Assembly (NCBI RefSeq): GCF_029784135.1 | Contig: NC_073746.1 | Location: 117,178,035 to 117,242,034, forward strand | DNA: 64,000 nt | Source of the DNA: Toxorhynchites rutilus septentrionalis | Lineage: Eukaryota > Arthropoda > Insecta > Diptera > Culicidae | Direction of reading: 5' to 3' | Part shown: positions 13,291 to 25,139 of the stretch, piece by piece | How positions within the stretch are numbered: position 1 is the stretch's first letter | How the letters are laid out: each line of letters opens with the position of its first letter | The notes under the pieces: generated by a model | Database searches by the model: none | Seen by the model: the letters and a program-made list of their open reading frames with translations, nothing else | Told to the model about the DNA's origin: nothing | Made by a program: the position numbers and the translations under genes

Positions 13291-13388
13291 TCGTAATTAT
13301 TGATTGTATTTGTTTTTTTATGGTTTACAAAGTGTCACTAAACTATATTTTTTATATTTTTTCTTGGAAGCTGAGTTTAATGTTATAT

Positions 13389-14162
13389 TATAATGCCAAA
13401 TTGTAATCTGTACCAGAGGGGCTAGAAATCTCCCCCATTTTCAATTTTTCTTCCAAAAATCTGTACCATCGAAAATATTCGTTGTGGAAGAAAAATTATG
13501 ATTAGAATGAAAAAAATACTCATTCATTTACTATAAATACTACATTTCCATTTGCAAGTCATTCATGTGTTTAATGATGCTTATACATAGCTATCATGTT
13601 TAATCAAACTTTTCAATCTCAAAACAACGTTCATCCTATCGTTGCTGAGTCGATTTCGAAGCTTATTTTTGTACTGATTGTATTCAGAAAAAAAAATCCA
13701 AGTAGTGAGGCGTAGTGAGAACGTCACAAATAAGGCATCGAAGCGCTGAAAATGCGATCGATCCACCAATCCTGCACATGATCGTTTTCTGAAACTGTGA
13801 TTTCCTTACGGAGTAATTTTACCTTTGGGGTACGGAATTAATTCTTCAAATCTTGTATATTCCCATCGTAGAACCCTGGAAACGCCTCTAACACAACGAA
13901 TTTTGTCCTTATGAAACTGATCAATTATAATTAATTGTAAATGCTTTTATGATCAGAAGCACCAAGCGATACTGCGACGTAAAAGTCGTCATGTACCTTA
14001 ATGTTGCTTTGTTCAAATGTATGACATTTGACAAGTGGAAAATATCTGTACCAATCTGTACTTTTTGACGAAAATCTGTACTCTGTACCGTACAGAATCT
14101 GTACCAAAGGTAACGAAAAAATGTGTACCTTTCCAGATAAATCTGTACGTGTGGCAACACTG
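13389..14162 (-). mobile_element. hAT element remnant, copy 1
   Basis: This is the reverse complement of the better copy at 40715-41509 over its whole length, with shared motifs such as TCTGTACC and GACGTAAAAGTCGTCATG. The right end GTGGCAACACTG is intact; the left end is mutated. On the minus strand, 13769-13581 encodes ~62 residues including NQYKNKLRNRLSNDRMN, similar to the hAT C-terminal dimerisation region. It is an internally deleted, non-functional derivative. Confidence 0.82.
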
Positions 14163-14264
14163 GTCATGACTATGTATTTCAATCATTTATTGATTTAATG
14201 ATTGATTTTCTTTTATATACTCTTTAGAATACAAAGTTCATTCGCAACTAGCTTTGAATATTGC

Positions 14265-14398
14265 AAATGAATATATCAATCAATTATTAGTTTTGAAATT
14301 ATACCCGCGAACGTTCGCTTAGTAAGAAAGCATGAATGTTGGAAAGTATTAACTTAAAAACATGATTTTGAGCGCGATGAAGTTCGCCGATTCACCAG
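14265..14398 (+). repeat. Relic of Helitron-like 3' end
   Basis: From GTTCGCTTAGTAAGAAAGC to GATGAAGTTCGCCGATTCA and a terminal CCAG it follows the 3' end of the copy at 50899-52157 (CTCATAGTAAGAAAACGTGA ... GACACGAAGTTTGCCGGGTC ... CTAG). The terminal CTAG has become CCAG. It is an old, decayed member of the same family. Confidence 0.7.
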
Positions 14399-15180
14399 TA
14401 TATTATGAGGTGCTTGGGTCTGCCGGAGCCAGAAGAATATTTATTGTATCCAGCTTATGATCTGTATTTGGTTGAATCAGTGGATCTTATACACTATGGA
14501 ATGATGATACCGTTTTAGAGGGACTCTACTCCAGAAGGTCAACACATAAGGAATTTTCGTGATTTATTTTAGAATGTTGGGATTAAAGTTGGGTTTTAGG
14601 ACATTTTGGTTACTACTTATTTTTTGGGTGTCAATATAGTGAATATTATGCTGTTGGCAACTGGGCGCGTGGATGCTTAGTCTGAAACAGATCCTTGCTG
14701 GTTATTCTTAGAATCTAGTGCACCGATCTGGCTGTTTTTTTTCAGCATGTAAAAATTAATCATTTGAATTGTCAAAAATTGCAAAAATGGCGGCCATTTC
14801 AACAAAAATCATTAAAAAAAATAAAAAATTGATATCAAATGCGTTTTAAAAGTATATACGAAAACTATATTACATACGAAAAACAATCAAAACGAATGAA
14901 TAGCGAGAGCGAATGTATTTTTCAATATGACAATGCCAGAGCACGTATTGAACATGTCGTCGAAATGGATTTGTTAATAAACAGCGTTTGCCATTTGACT
15001 ATTAGAAACCAATCGTGAGCAAGTCCCGTTTGTTCAGTCAATGATTATATCGAATATATAAAAAAGTAAATATGGTAATGATCTGAAAATTTGAAATGCT
15101 TTTACAAAAAGATGGTAAATGTTCTTCATCTAAGCTTATACAGAAAATAGTAATTTAATATCAAAGAGAATGGGAACAAA
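14399..15180. other. Unassigned AT-rich sequence
   Basis: No recognisable repeat or gene. A short ATGGCGGCCATTT motif near 14788 resembles part of the 2.0-3.7 kb minisatellite unit but is too short to assign. Confidence 0.35.
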
Positions 15181-17560
15181 TCTCCTCAGTGGAAACAAGG
15201 ATTTTCTTCCTGGTCCACGGGCGCTCCTTCAATCGTAGCTATTGTAAGCCCATCACAAACACCGTGGTACATTTTGAAATATTGACATTATTACCGCCCA
15301 GTGGAACAGAACTTACATTGCCACCGCTGGTTGTGCAAATCTCCATTGGTACGGATTTGAGTTCACTCTCCCTTCCATACTACGTCCCATCAGCCACCAT
15401 GTTCTCGCTGGATCATGTGTATCCCTGACTGTAAATTGTGATGTTTATTATAATGATTTGATGTTCCCTCCAACCCTCCCACCAATGTGTGTTCCGGGTC
15501 TGCTAGCTGGTCGACTATTTCATGACACCGGTGGCGTTTGGCGAACGGCAGAGATCATGCCTGATGATAATGGTTTGATGGTGTCACTCCGTCGGTGATC
15601 CTTGCGCGGCTGCATAGTGCCCACTCGCTCTCTGGTACTATTGTGTGGTCCGCTTGTTGGCCATCATCATCATGTTCTATCTCCTGCTGTTCCTGTCAAC
15701 CTTCCGCTTACTTCCGTTCAGTGGACTCGGGTATAAATGGGAGAGTATGGCAACGGATCGTAAACTACAAACGGGAGTTCATTTGTGCTCCGGAATAGTA
15801 AATTAGAGTGATGGTCTCAATGGGTTCCGGCAGTGGGAAGCGCCGCACGTAAAGTGGTTCTATATCGCAGTACTTGACATTAACTTCTGTCCAACACGAA
15901 AAAATCTCCGTAGTTCGGAAATGCATACCGAAACAACCACTTTCGAGCGCCGGTTTGCAAAGAAGTGAAACTAACTGACCTGTTACAGTTTGCTTCCCAA
16001 AAATTTACCTGTGGCACTGTTTTCATTACACCATCACAGCTTACATGGTACATCTCGTTGATTGCAGTAATTACAAAACCGCAAGTCCGGCTCGACCGTT
16101 GTTCCTGCTTGTTCTAAATCCCCCGACTCAGGCATCTTCATTTGCTGCAAATTTTCGTTTTATCGCTCCTGCGGGTCGGCGTTTTGTCATCCAACCGAAA
16201 ATTCCATAAATTCCGAATGCATCGCGCTGGGACGTTTCTTCAATGGCTTTATCATTCCCACACTCAACCGGTCCAGCCACAATCTTGGAGCGTAAAATGT
16301 AGAAAATTCAATTTCACAAGCCATTTACAATTCTCGTCGCAGCCAACAGCCATCCCAGGGTTAGGAGGGTTGGGCCCGTTCCTGTATGATGCTGTAATTG
16401 AAAAAGTTCCCCGCTTCGACGCGTTTTTCTAGCGCTAATTTCACTTTCAGAAGAACAATTAAAGTGACATTTCATGGCGACATGGGCACAAGTGACGGGG
16501 CGTGCCAGAGGGAGAGAGGGGGGGGGGAATCTCGCAGTGAAATGGCGAAATGAACATGCACCCAATTGTGCATGTGCACATTCTGCGGCATTCACTTCCG
16601 GGCGGGAAAGTTTCGTGGCGGAGGAAAAAAAAACGTCGAGTAAGTGGCTGCTCCCGGAGAATGTGGAGAATTACCGTCTACGAAGTTTACGAAATCCATC
16701 TTTCAAGTGGGTTTTTTGTCGTTGTTTACTTTATAACCAGGGTTGAAGATATTAACGCGTTCACTCACCTGGAAAAAAAACAAGAAAAAGAATAAAATTA
16801 TTAGTAACTAATTAAGCAACAATTAAATTGTGATAAAGATTTATTTTCTTCGATCGTCTAATATCACTAAACCTCATTGACCAATTCCCCCTAGATCCGG
16901 AGCCCCTTCTGTTGCCAACAATGTAATGTGAATTCCGGCAAGTTTCTGAACAGCAGCAGCAGCAGCAGTTCACCAAGGAACTTGAATTACACGCGAGCAC
17001 TCGTTCAGTCTATTCAAAGTTGAATTGCTCTTTGGTGCTCATTGAAGTACCAGCGCGTTCGCTTCTTTGGAGGGGAAAAAATGGGGCCCTTAAGGCTCCA
17101 CCCGTCCACCCGACAGAACGCCAACGCCTTGGCATCCCTGTAACAATTTCTTCGCGAGAGTTCGCAAGATATGCGGCTGCAAGAGCGCTCCCGGCCAACG
17201 TGAGACAGGATGTGTGATAATAGATATTTACTTGCTTCATAGCGGCGGCAGTTGCACCCGCTAGCAGGCTCAAATTCCTCGCCAAGAAATCGGCCCATTC
17301 TTTGGGACAGGAAGGAAGGGAGGAAATTCTTTCCCGATGCTACTGCTGCTGCTTTCTTGGGATGAATACAACATTATGAGCCATGGTACGGGCATATGGA
17401 AGCTGCTAAGGATCCGAGTCAAGCAAGAAAGTAGCAGTTTTTCGCTGACGTGAAAACTTTGACTCCATCCACGTGCTCCTTGATAATAGTTCGGAATGTG
17501 TGTGAGGGGAAGTCAACATTTCAGTTCTCTTTAGTCATATTGTATCGAAACATTCCAAAC
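15181..17560. other. GC-richer, repeat-poor island without a recognisable gene
   Basis: Composition changes to a balanced base mix with CpG and GC-rich stretches, and none of the window's repeat families occurs here. Overlapping open frames of 60-96 codons exist on both strands (for example 16142-16432, 16474-16746 and 17298-17014), which is expected when stop codons are rarer. None has a domain I recognise or a clear splice model. The island could hold host regulatory DNA or an unrecognised UTR. Confidence 0.45.
16951..16968. repeat. (CAG)6 microsatellite
   Basis: Six uninterrupted CAG triplets within the GC-richer island. There is no supporting long open frame to make this a polyglutamine tract. 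Confidence 0.95.
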
Positions 17561-18184
17561 AAGATGGCATGTGAGTGTTATCTACGATTGCAATTGTAAC
17601 GCATGCCTCTTCTTACGTAATGTTTGAGAAATGATGTGACAATACAGGATAAATCCTGTAGTGATAAATGAGAAGAAAATCAGGTTATAGGATGATACGA
17701 GATCCAGCCTTCCGTCGTAAAACATTTGAAGAAAATCCTAGCAAATGCAATGAATTCAAGAACTCTGATGAGTAACTGTGTACTTCTCTCGAATTAGTTG
17801 CACATTCAATTTATTTGAAGGACTGTAATTGCCTAAATGCACTCAATCAATCGTGGCTCGCATTATTCTGGAAAATATTTGGGTACACAATGTTAATGGT
17901 TTCCTATTTCGCCGTTGAGAAAAAAAAAATTTGTGGAATCAAAATCAATCCGTTGGAAACTGACAGATTCATAGTCAATTTGTGGTCAGCCCCGTAATTA
18001 TATAGAGAAATTATAATGAACATCAACTGTAACAACACCAAATTTACGTCAAATGACGAAGAAAAAAGAATATCTGTCACACTTCTTGGACTAACAACGT
18101 CTCACGATCTCAATGCAATACCATATGGATTTTTTTTTAATTTTGAATTTTACTCCAGAATTTTTCGATTTTTCTAGTCGGAAT
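17561..18184. other. Unassigned AT-rich sequence
   Basis: Transition out of the GC-richer island. No repeats, RNA genes or credible open frames recognised. Confidence 0.35.
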
Positions 18185-18287
18185 TTTTTATGACGAATTT
18201 AGTCACAAAAAGTAAAAACAACTCGAATTGGACGGTTCGTGTTCGTTTTAAGTGCGGTCATATGTGCGAAATTTTGTTTCCTGTATA
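18185..18287 (+). repeat. Direct repeat unit preceding the heptamer array (partner 18745-18850)
   Basis: Shares with 18745-18850 the ordered motifs TTAGTCAC/TCGGTCAC, AAAA.TAAAA.CA.CTC, GGACGGTTCG/GAACGATTCG, TGCGGTCA/TGCGGCCA and finally AAACACTAAACACT. The two copies lie about 560 bp apart in the same orientation and are clearly diverged. Confidence 0.7.
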
Positions 18288-18417
18288 ACTAAACACTAAA
18301 CACTAAACACTAAACACTAAACACTAAACACTAAACACTAAACACTAAACACTAAACACTAAACACTAAACACTAAACACTAAACACTAAACACTAAACA
18401 CTAAACACTAAACACTA
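18288..18417 (+). repeat. Heptamer array (ACTAAAC)n, ~18 copies
   Basis: A perfectly regular 7-bp tandem array of ACTAAAC/AAACACT over 130 bp. It begins exactly where the flanking direct repeat has only two heptamers in its other copy (18836-18850), which suggests local expansion from a two-copy seed. Confidence 0.97.
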
Positions 18418-18419
18418 TA

Positions 18420-20580
18420 ATCAAATCTCCTCTGGCGAGATTACTTCTAAATCAGTGGTCCTTAATCTTTTCGTCTTTGCTTGTTATTAAGTGTCCCGCG
18501 GTTCTCTGAAAGAGATCATTCTTAAATTTATTTAGTTTTTTTTTTGTTTATTTTCCTTCCTTTATTTAGTTTCTTCTTTTTTTGTATTTCCACTTTCATT
18601 AATCTCTTCAGTTTCTTTAGTTTTCTTAGTTTATTTAGTTTATTCTATGAAGATTTAGTTTATTTAGTTTCTTCAATATCTATAATTTGTATAGAATTTT
18701 TTTTCTAACTTTGCCGAATTTCTTTAATTGCTTTGCTGTCCGAAATTTTTTTAGGCCAAATCGGTCACGTAAAATCAAAACAGCTCAAAGGGAACGATTC
18801 GTTCGCGAGTTACCTGCGGCCAAACGCATGAAATGAAACACTAAACACTGTTTAGTTAATTCTATGAGCATTTAGTTCATTCAGTTTCTTGAATAGCTTT
18901 AGTTTCTCTATCTTTGTTAAGTTTCTTGAGTTTCTTTAATTTCTTTGTTGTTTTTATTTTTATTTAGTTTATTAATTCTTAGGTTTTTTTTTGTTTTCTA
19001 TAGTTTCTCTAATTTTATAAGATTTTTAATTTCCTAGTATTCTAGAATTTCTCCAATTTTCTTAGTTTCTTCGAGTTTGTTTCTATTGTTTCTCTGGTTT
19101 TTTAGCTTCTTGGGTTTCTTTTGTTTAATTTGTTTAGTTAGTTTTAATCTCTTTAGTTTCTTCTGTTTCTTCGGTTTCTTTAATTGATTCATTTGATTTA
19201 GTTTCTTGCTTTTTCGGTTTCTTTAGCTTCCTTTATTTTTTGTTTCCTACGTTTCTTTTATATCAATGCACATACACTGTAATAAATACGGATCGCAAAC
19301 GATTTGCATTCTTCACGAAAACAGAACAACAACTGGAGAAAATTGTGATTTCTCTTCTCTATGGTACAAACTTTAAACGCGTTGAGTTCCTCACCGTTAT
19401 TGCTGCGCGTTATCTTCAGCCAGCATCAAGAGAACAAGAGAACACTTTTCGAGGAGCGCTTACACAATATCAGTATCGGTCCCAGCCCTCAAATATATTT
19501 ATTTGATAAAAATAAGAAGGTCAGGAACTCTACTAGAAGTAGCCACATAGTGTGATAAATCTGAAAACAAACCAATGAATATATTTGTTTATTTCCTTCG
19601 TTTATTTAGTTTCATAATTTCTTTAGTTCTTCCACTTTCTTTGGATTTTCTAGTTTCTCCAGATTTCTTAGTTTTTTTTTTCTCAATGAACTTCTTGCAT
19701 TTCTCTAGTTTCTCTTTTAGTTAGTTTCTTCAGTTTTTATTTTGATTTTATTGTTATTTTTGTCTTTTTTTATTTTGTTTAGTTTCTTAGTTTTTTTCAG
19801 TTTTTTATTGCTTTTTAATAATTTCTATTATTTTATTCATTTTTACAATTTCTTCAGTTTCTTCTATTTCTTTATGCTATTTATATTTTTAGTTTCTTTG
19901 CTTTTTTGATTATGTAGTTCATTTAGTGTAGTTTAGTTTCTTCTGTTTCTAAAGTTTCTTTCATTTCTTTAGTGTCTTCAGTTCTTTTCGTTTAGTTAGT
20001 TTCTTTAAATTTCTTTTAGTTGTGTTTTGCTTCTTTAATTTAATAATTTTATTTTGTTTCTGATTTTTTTTGTTTTTTCAGTTATTTTTAAATTTTGGTT
20101 CTTTCGTTTTCGTCAGCTCGTTCTATTTAGTTTCTAGAATTTCTTTAGTTTCTCGATTTTTTAGTTTCTTCAGTTTCTTTAATTTCATTGTTATTTCTGT
20201 TTTCTTTTTTTATTTTGTTCAGTGTATTAGCTTTCAGTTTTTCTGGTTTCATAAATTTCTCTAATTTCATTATTTTCTCCGATTTCTTAAGTTTATTTGG
20301 TTTCTGTTATATATTTAGTCTCTTTGGATTTTGGTTTATGTAGTTCGTTTAGTTTAGTTTAATTTTTCGTTTTTTTATAGACTTTTTTTTATTTCTTAGT
20401 TTCTTCAGGTTTTTTAGTTTATTCGGTTTCTAAAGTTTCTCTAGTTTCTTTCGCTTAGTAAATTTCTTTTTTTAAGTTTTGTTTGGCTTCTTCAATTTAA
20501 TAATTTTATTTTGTTTCTTACTTTTTCGGTTTTTTAATTTTTTCTTATTTTGGTTCCTTCGTTTTCTTCAGTTCCTTTTG
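18420..20580. repeat. ~2 kb pyrimidine-rich degenerate TTTAGTTTCTT tract
   Basis: The plus strand is dominated by irregular iterations of TTTAGTTTCTT, TTTCTTCAG and TTTCTTTAATTT. It includes the direct repeat unit 18745-18850 and a non-repetitive block at 19255-19560. Open frames such as 20070-20264 and 20479-20805 are Phe/Leu/Ser-rich products of the low complexity, not genes. Confidence 0.9.
19255..19345 (+). repeat. Block repeated at 20575-20665, unit A
   Basis: Following the pyrimidine tract, TATCAATGCACATAC ... AAATACGGATCGCAAACGAT ... GAAAACAGAACAAC matches TATCAATGCACGTAC ... AAATACGCATCGCAAATGAT ... GGAAACAGAACAAC at 20575-20665. Pyrimidine tract and block together behave as a ~1.3 kb unit present twice. 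Confidence 0.75.
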
Positions 20581-20665
20581 TATCAATGCACGTACTGTCT
20601 TAAATACGCATCGCAAATGATTTGGATGCATACAATATTCGCGGAAACAGAACAACGCTCAGCTA
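20575..20665 (+). repeat. Block repeated at 19255-19345, unit B
   Basis: Second copy of the block described at 19255-19345, again immediately after the TTTAGTTTCTT tract. The sequence after it (GCTCAACGATCAACGGTC) resembles the CTCAACG-rich stretch at 53925-54000. Confidence 0.75.
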
Positions 20666-20669
20666 CGAT

Positions 20670-22082
20670 CAGCGCTCAACGATCAACGGTCAAAACGCAT
20701 AATAACCACGAGGCAAAAACAAGAGGGTCGGTTCAAAAATACCACGACTTTTTCCAAACAAAAGCATGTCGTGTAGGTAAATGCAATTTATATAGCATGT
20801 TTTGATGAGTAGATCATAAGCAATCATAATTGTCTAGTTTTTTTAATTTTATTTTTCGACGTCTAAAAGAACATTAAACTCATTTTCGTATAGGTCAAAA
20901 CCGTATCTTTTCCTTTGTTAATCAACTCAATATCAAATCCAATTAATGTTATCAAACAGCTTTCATTCGATTGGTAGAACGTTTTTGTAGGACCTTTCCA
21001 AACAGAGATATTTCTGTTCGAACAAAAAATTACCCCTTCGTCTTTGATGATGAATAATTCAATAAATAATGATCGCACCGCAAACGAAAAGATAGTTGTG
21101 AAAGCTCCAATAACTTCTGTATAAAGTTAATTTGTTGCTTTGACGAAAAAAAAATTAATTTTTTGCGTTGATTTGAGAAAAGAGTCAAAAACACGTTTTT
21201 ATAGTGTTCCAGAAAATCTTCTGTAATTTTACAAATATTGCAGTAAATTTTAATGCTAACAGGCAAATTTTTAGTATTGTTTAAATCCTAAGCTCCTGTG
21301 AGTGTTTCATAATGATACATTCAGCCGTTTTTTCTAGCCGATCGATCAAAGTTTAGAGTAAATTAGAGGAACACTTCATCGCACACTGTACCAAAATTAC
21401 AAAATGAACGATTTGTAACTTTCATTTTCATGCGTTCGTAGGTATGGCGATTGCATGAAGTTATGTTACTCAAACATATATTTGCGTATTATCATATATA
21501 CACACACTCTACTCCCTCCAATTATTGCTTCGAAAATGCTGTTTATTTATATTCTTCCTGGACTGCATTCAGTTTTTTGTGCAGGTAGTTCCATCAGCAG
21601 AAATTTCAGCTTGTTGACGGTAATCCTCAGATGACGACAGTTTCAAAATTCTTCATGGTTTACATGAATTGATCCTCTTTACTATTGCTCCCTTGCTTTT
21701 CTTCTGATTGATTATTTGAAAAATGTATTTATAACTAGACAATAATATATATTTAGAATATTGTTATTTTGTTCCCCTCAATATAAGGAAAATATTCACA
21801 ATTTACATACACTGCAAACTACAATAACTGTAAATTTTTAAAAAATCAACCCAATTGTCAACAATATTGTTTTTATACTGCACTAATTTCAACCGTAGCT
21901 ATTTCTACCGTGTGCAACAACTATCAATAAGAAAATAAAATTGCATCGAAATTATATTACAAAATTCTAAAATTTTGTGATTTAGAAGCATTAACTGTTC
22001 CGGAAATTTTGATTGGCTGGCACCGTAGTGGCAGATTGAAGTAGTTTCCAAGCAGTTTTGACACTAGAGACATTACAAATCA
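20670..22082. other. Unassigned AT-rich sequence
   Basis: I recognise no element ends, tandem repeats or genes. Short minus-strand frames at 20863-21266 have no features of real proteins. Confidence 0.35.
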
Positions 22083-22105
22083 CGACCGGTCATTTTGACC
22101 GGTCG
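22083..22105. repeat. Perfect 10-bp-arm palindrome with TTT loop
   Basis: CGACCGGTCA is followed by TTT and then its exact reverse complement TGACCGGTCG. A half copy, ACCGGTCATTTTG, recurs near 22264-22276. This may be a protein-binding dyad or a MITE fragment; nothing nearby decides which. Confidence 0.9.
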
Positions 22106-23010
22106 GTACAAATAGGTATACCACACATGTTTATCAGAAAAATGGGAAGTGGAAGATCAAAATTATTTATAATATTGATCAATACATGAATTTAGAAAAA
22201 GTCAGAACATGATTAAAAAATATATAAAAATAATACAATAAAAATCTTGCGAACATATTATATAACCGGTCATTTTGTTAGGATAACTCTAATAACACAG
22301 ATATATTTTACTCTGCAGAGAATTGTTTTGTATCGATAGGACTATTCCCTTGATTTCCTAAATCTTGCAACTAAATATAAAGAAGAAACCGATGGGAGCC
22401 TTACAGAATTTGCAATCAAAGAAAAAATAAAACCAATTCAAAATTACATTTTGTTGGATAGATCGGGACAAAAACGTTCACCAAAAATATGTTTTGTGGA
22501 ATTCGCTAAAATTTCAAGTACATAACAGCGAATTTGGGAAAAGATTTACCTAAACCCCAGAAGAACCTTTCAGAGTTACGACTCCAACCAGTTTTTAAAA
22601 ACATGGTTTCGATAAAACCATGTTTCAAGTTTTGAATCCTTCTATATAATTTTGTGTTCCATCATACATCAAACCAGCTATCCCTGGACCACGGAACTGC
22701 CCTTATAGGCCAATGCTTGAGTGTGTGTACGATGAATGTCAGCAATTTTAATTGTGCGATAGAATTTCGAACCAAAAGGGTGGAAATGGTTATACAACTA
22801 AAGTATGTGTGGCGCGAGGTTTTAATTTCACTAATTGACTTGTAACTTCAAAATGAAACAGCAGACAAACAAACACTTCTCTACTGCAAGACATCTCAGT
22901 AAATTTTTTGGGCAAAAAAAGGTGATTTTTCTAGGTTTTTTCATAGTGTACTTAGCAAGTGTGTAAATTTGGATATATACCGTATTATACCATATTACCA
23001 TATTATATAA
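22106..23010. other. Unassigned AT-rich sequence
   Basis: No repeat family or gene recognised up to the left arm of the foldback element at 23011. Confidence 0.35.
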
Positions 23011-23565
23011 CAGCAATTCCAAATGAAATCGTCCTAAAAATGCAGATTTTAAAAACTTGTATTTTTGATCCCAATGAAAGTGTGTATTCCATTTGGGTTG
23101 GAGGAAATATGAGTTTTTCACAGCAAGTGGGAATTTTTTAACTCAAGCGTAACTTTTGAAAAGGGTGTATCGATTTGAGTAATTTTCTACATGACTTCTA
23201 TTTTATATGAAAAAATTGAAAAAAATATAAAAAATACATATTTTTTGATATCGCAAATTAAAATTTTATTTTGTAAATAAAAAAAGAGTACTAATTTTTC
23301 TTCTCAGTGTATATTTTCTTCAAATTAAGCCAACAATACTCTATAACTCTTTCTAACACACTATTTCGGTACGACTCATATTTTTTGAGATATAAATTAT
23401 CAAAGATTTCTCTTACTCAAATCGATACGTCCTTTTCAAAAATTACACTTGAGTCAAAAAATGAACCATGATGATGTATGTGGAAAAAGTAGTTGGGAAA
23501 TATAAGTAAATTCATAAAATTTAATGAACATGACGGTATAACACGACAAACATATTAAAGGGATT

Positions 23566-24332
23566 TTTTTTTTTTTATAAATTCGTTTATTTTTACAGGC
23601 TCAGTTGCATAAGTTTAAATGAGCCGAAATCTTAAATATATTTTTAACACTATATATATGAACAATTTTCTTAAATCTATGGTTAGTAATGTGGGAAACC
23701 GATTACTCGCGGTGAACTCGAGATTAGAAGGGTGACATATTTTTCTCAGGAAAAGGATGGGGTATAAGGAAATTATTACAATGTTGATAATCACACACAC
23801 TCAATTCTTAAATCTATTCGTACATCTATTGTGAATTTACATTTCATTCTCCTGTTTATGACAAGCGGACCAATTACTCATAAAGGAAGAAATGGAGGGT
23901 ATAAGGATATAAGGATAATCACACACGAACATCGATAGATTTAAGGAAAACATATATTTGGGACATGTAATCAAGGTCTAACCGAGCCAACACATCTCTC
24001 ACCGGCACATTGGGCTGCCTTCCTCTAGCCCGAAGGGAGTTCTCTAAATTCGATCTGGCAACAAGATACACCTCACACGACCAAACAACGTGTTCGATGT
24101 CGTGGTAGCCTCGGCCACAAACGCAGATATTGCTGCCGGCCAGATTGAAACGAAAGAGTAGCGCGTCTAACGAACAGTGATTGGACATGAGTCGGGAGAA
24201 GGTGCGAATAAAGTCCCGACTCAAGTCCAGACTTTTGAACCATGGTTTGAGGCTAACCTTAGGGATAATCGAGTGAAGCCACCGGCCCAATTCACCTTCG
24301 TTCCATTTGCGTTGCCAGTTAGCGATGGTATT
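23566..24332 (-). mobile_element. 5'-truncated I-clade LINE insertion with 13-bp TSD
   Basis: TATTAAAGGGATT occurs at 23553-23565 and 24333-24345. The T run at 23566 onward is the minus-strand A tail. The uninterrupted copy of the host element near 49715-49735 has a single ATTAAAG-type site, so the pre-insertion state can be seen. The 767-bp insert contains 3' UTR and the end of ORF2 of the same family as 55381-56888. Confidence 0.93.
23919..24330 (-). pseudogene. C-terminus of I-clade LINE ORF2
   Basis: Reads from WQRKWNEGELGRWLHSIIPK to the stop at 23919. It includes the cysteine/histidine segment NICVCGRGYHDIEHVVWSC, a putative zinc-binding tail in this group, and ends VFLKSIDVRV. It keeps the Cys residues that are mutated in the copy at 55381-56888. 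The upstream RNase H and reverse transcriptase are absent by 5' truncation. Confidence 0.88.
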
Positions 24333-24960
24333 TATTAAAGGGATTATTAACTATAAAAAAGACAATAAATTAGAAATATTTTTTTAAATATATCGAGAAT
24401 GGCTACACTTAGAAGGTGATTGATAATAACCTTTTTTGTTTTAAATCACATCAGGATTCATAATTTGTGGTTAAAAATGATTGTTAACATACAAAAATTC
24501 GAAGTTTCGAAAATTCCTAAAAATTCCACAAAGTTCGTCAAAAATAGTTTTACTATCTTGGGCCTATGCCCAATTTTCTGCATAACTTCTATTTTGAATG
24601 AAAAAATTAAAAAAAATTAAAAAATATGTATTTTGGATATTGCAAATTGAATTTTTATTTTGTAAATAAAAAAAGGAGTACTATTTTTTTTCTCAGTGTA
24701 CATTTTTTTCATATTCAACCATCAATACTCTATAACTCTTTCTAAGACACTATCTCGGTACGACTCATAGTTTTTGAGATATAAATTATCAAAGATTTCT
24801 CCTACTCAAATCGCCCTTTTCAAAAGTTACGCTTAAGTCAAAAAATTTCCAATTGCTGTGGAAAACCCATATTTCCTCTAACCCAAACGGAATACACACT
24901 TTCATTCGAATCAAAAATACTCATGTTTTGTCATTTGTCGATTTCATTTAGAATTGCTGA

Positions 24961-25139
24961 TAAGCAAATAAATTATATACAACTTTATTCTTCAGTACAT
25001 TCTCACTTATTTTCTGTTTATATTTTCTAAAGATACCCCAAATGTAACCCGTTTTAAAGTAATTTTCCGGAAATCCTCAAAAATATCCATCTATTGCCAC
25101 AATGACTTGTTTATTTGTTGAAGAATTGACGAATTACCA
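24961..25139. other. Short unassigned AT-rich gap
   Basis: Nothing recognised between the foldback element and the repeat fragment that follows. Confidence 0.35.

Larger units (their letters stand above)
23011..24960. mobile_element. Foldback element with ~175-bp inverted arms, copy 1
   Basis: Left arm 23011-23185 and right arm 24800-24960 are inverted repeats (CAGCAATTCCAAATGAAATC with its complement GATTTCATTTAGAATTGCTG; AATGAAAGTGTGTATTCC with GGAATACACACTTTCATT; AACTTTTGAAAAGGG with CCCTTTTCAAAAGTT). Inside the arms, an AT-rich module is present twice in direct orientation (about 23180-23460 and 24580-24835). A LINE interrupts the middle. No coding capacity of its own. A second, partial copy lies at 49625-50295. 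Confidence 0.85.

Noticed and set aside
16142..17298. Overlapping 60-96 codon frames as host exons
   Set aside because: Frames overlap on both strands, no consistent splice sites or homology were seen, and the number fits the higher GC of the island.
18288..18417. Heptamer array as an interstitial telomere repeat
   Set aside because: AAACACT differs from AAACCCT, the plant-type unit, and from the insect TTAGG; mosquitoes are not known to use either. The two-copy seed at 18836-18850 gives a local origin.
20070..20805. Phe-rich frames that look like membrane proteins
   Set aside because: They arise from the TTTAGTTTCTT low-complexity tract and have no start context or conserved domain.
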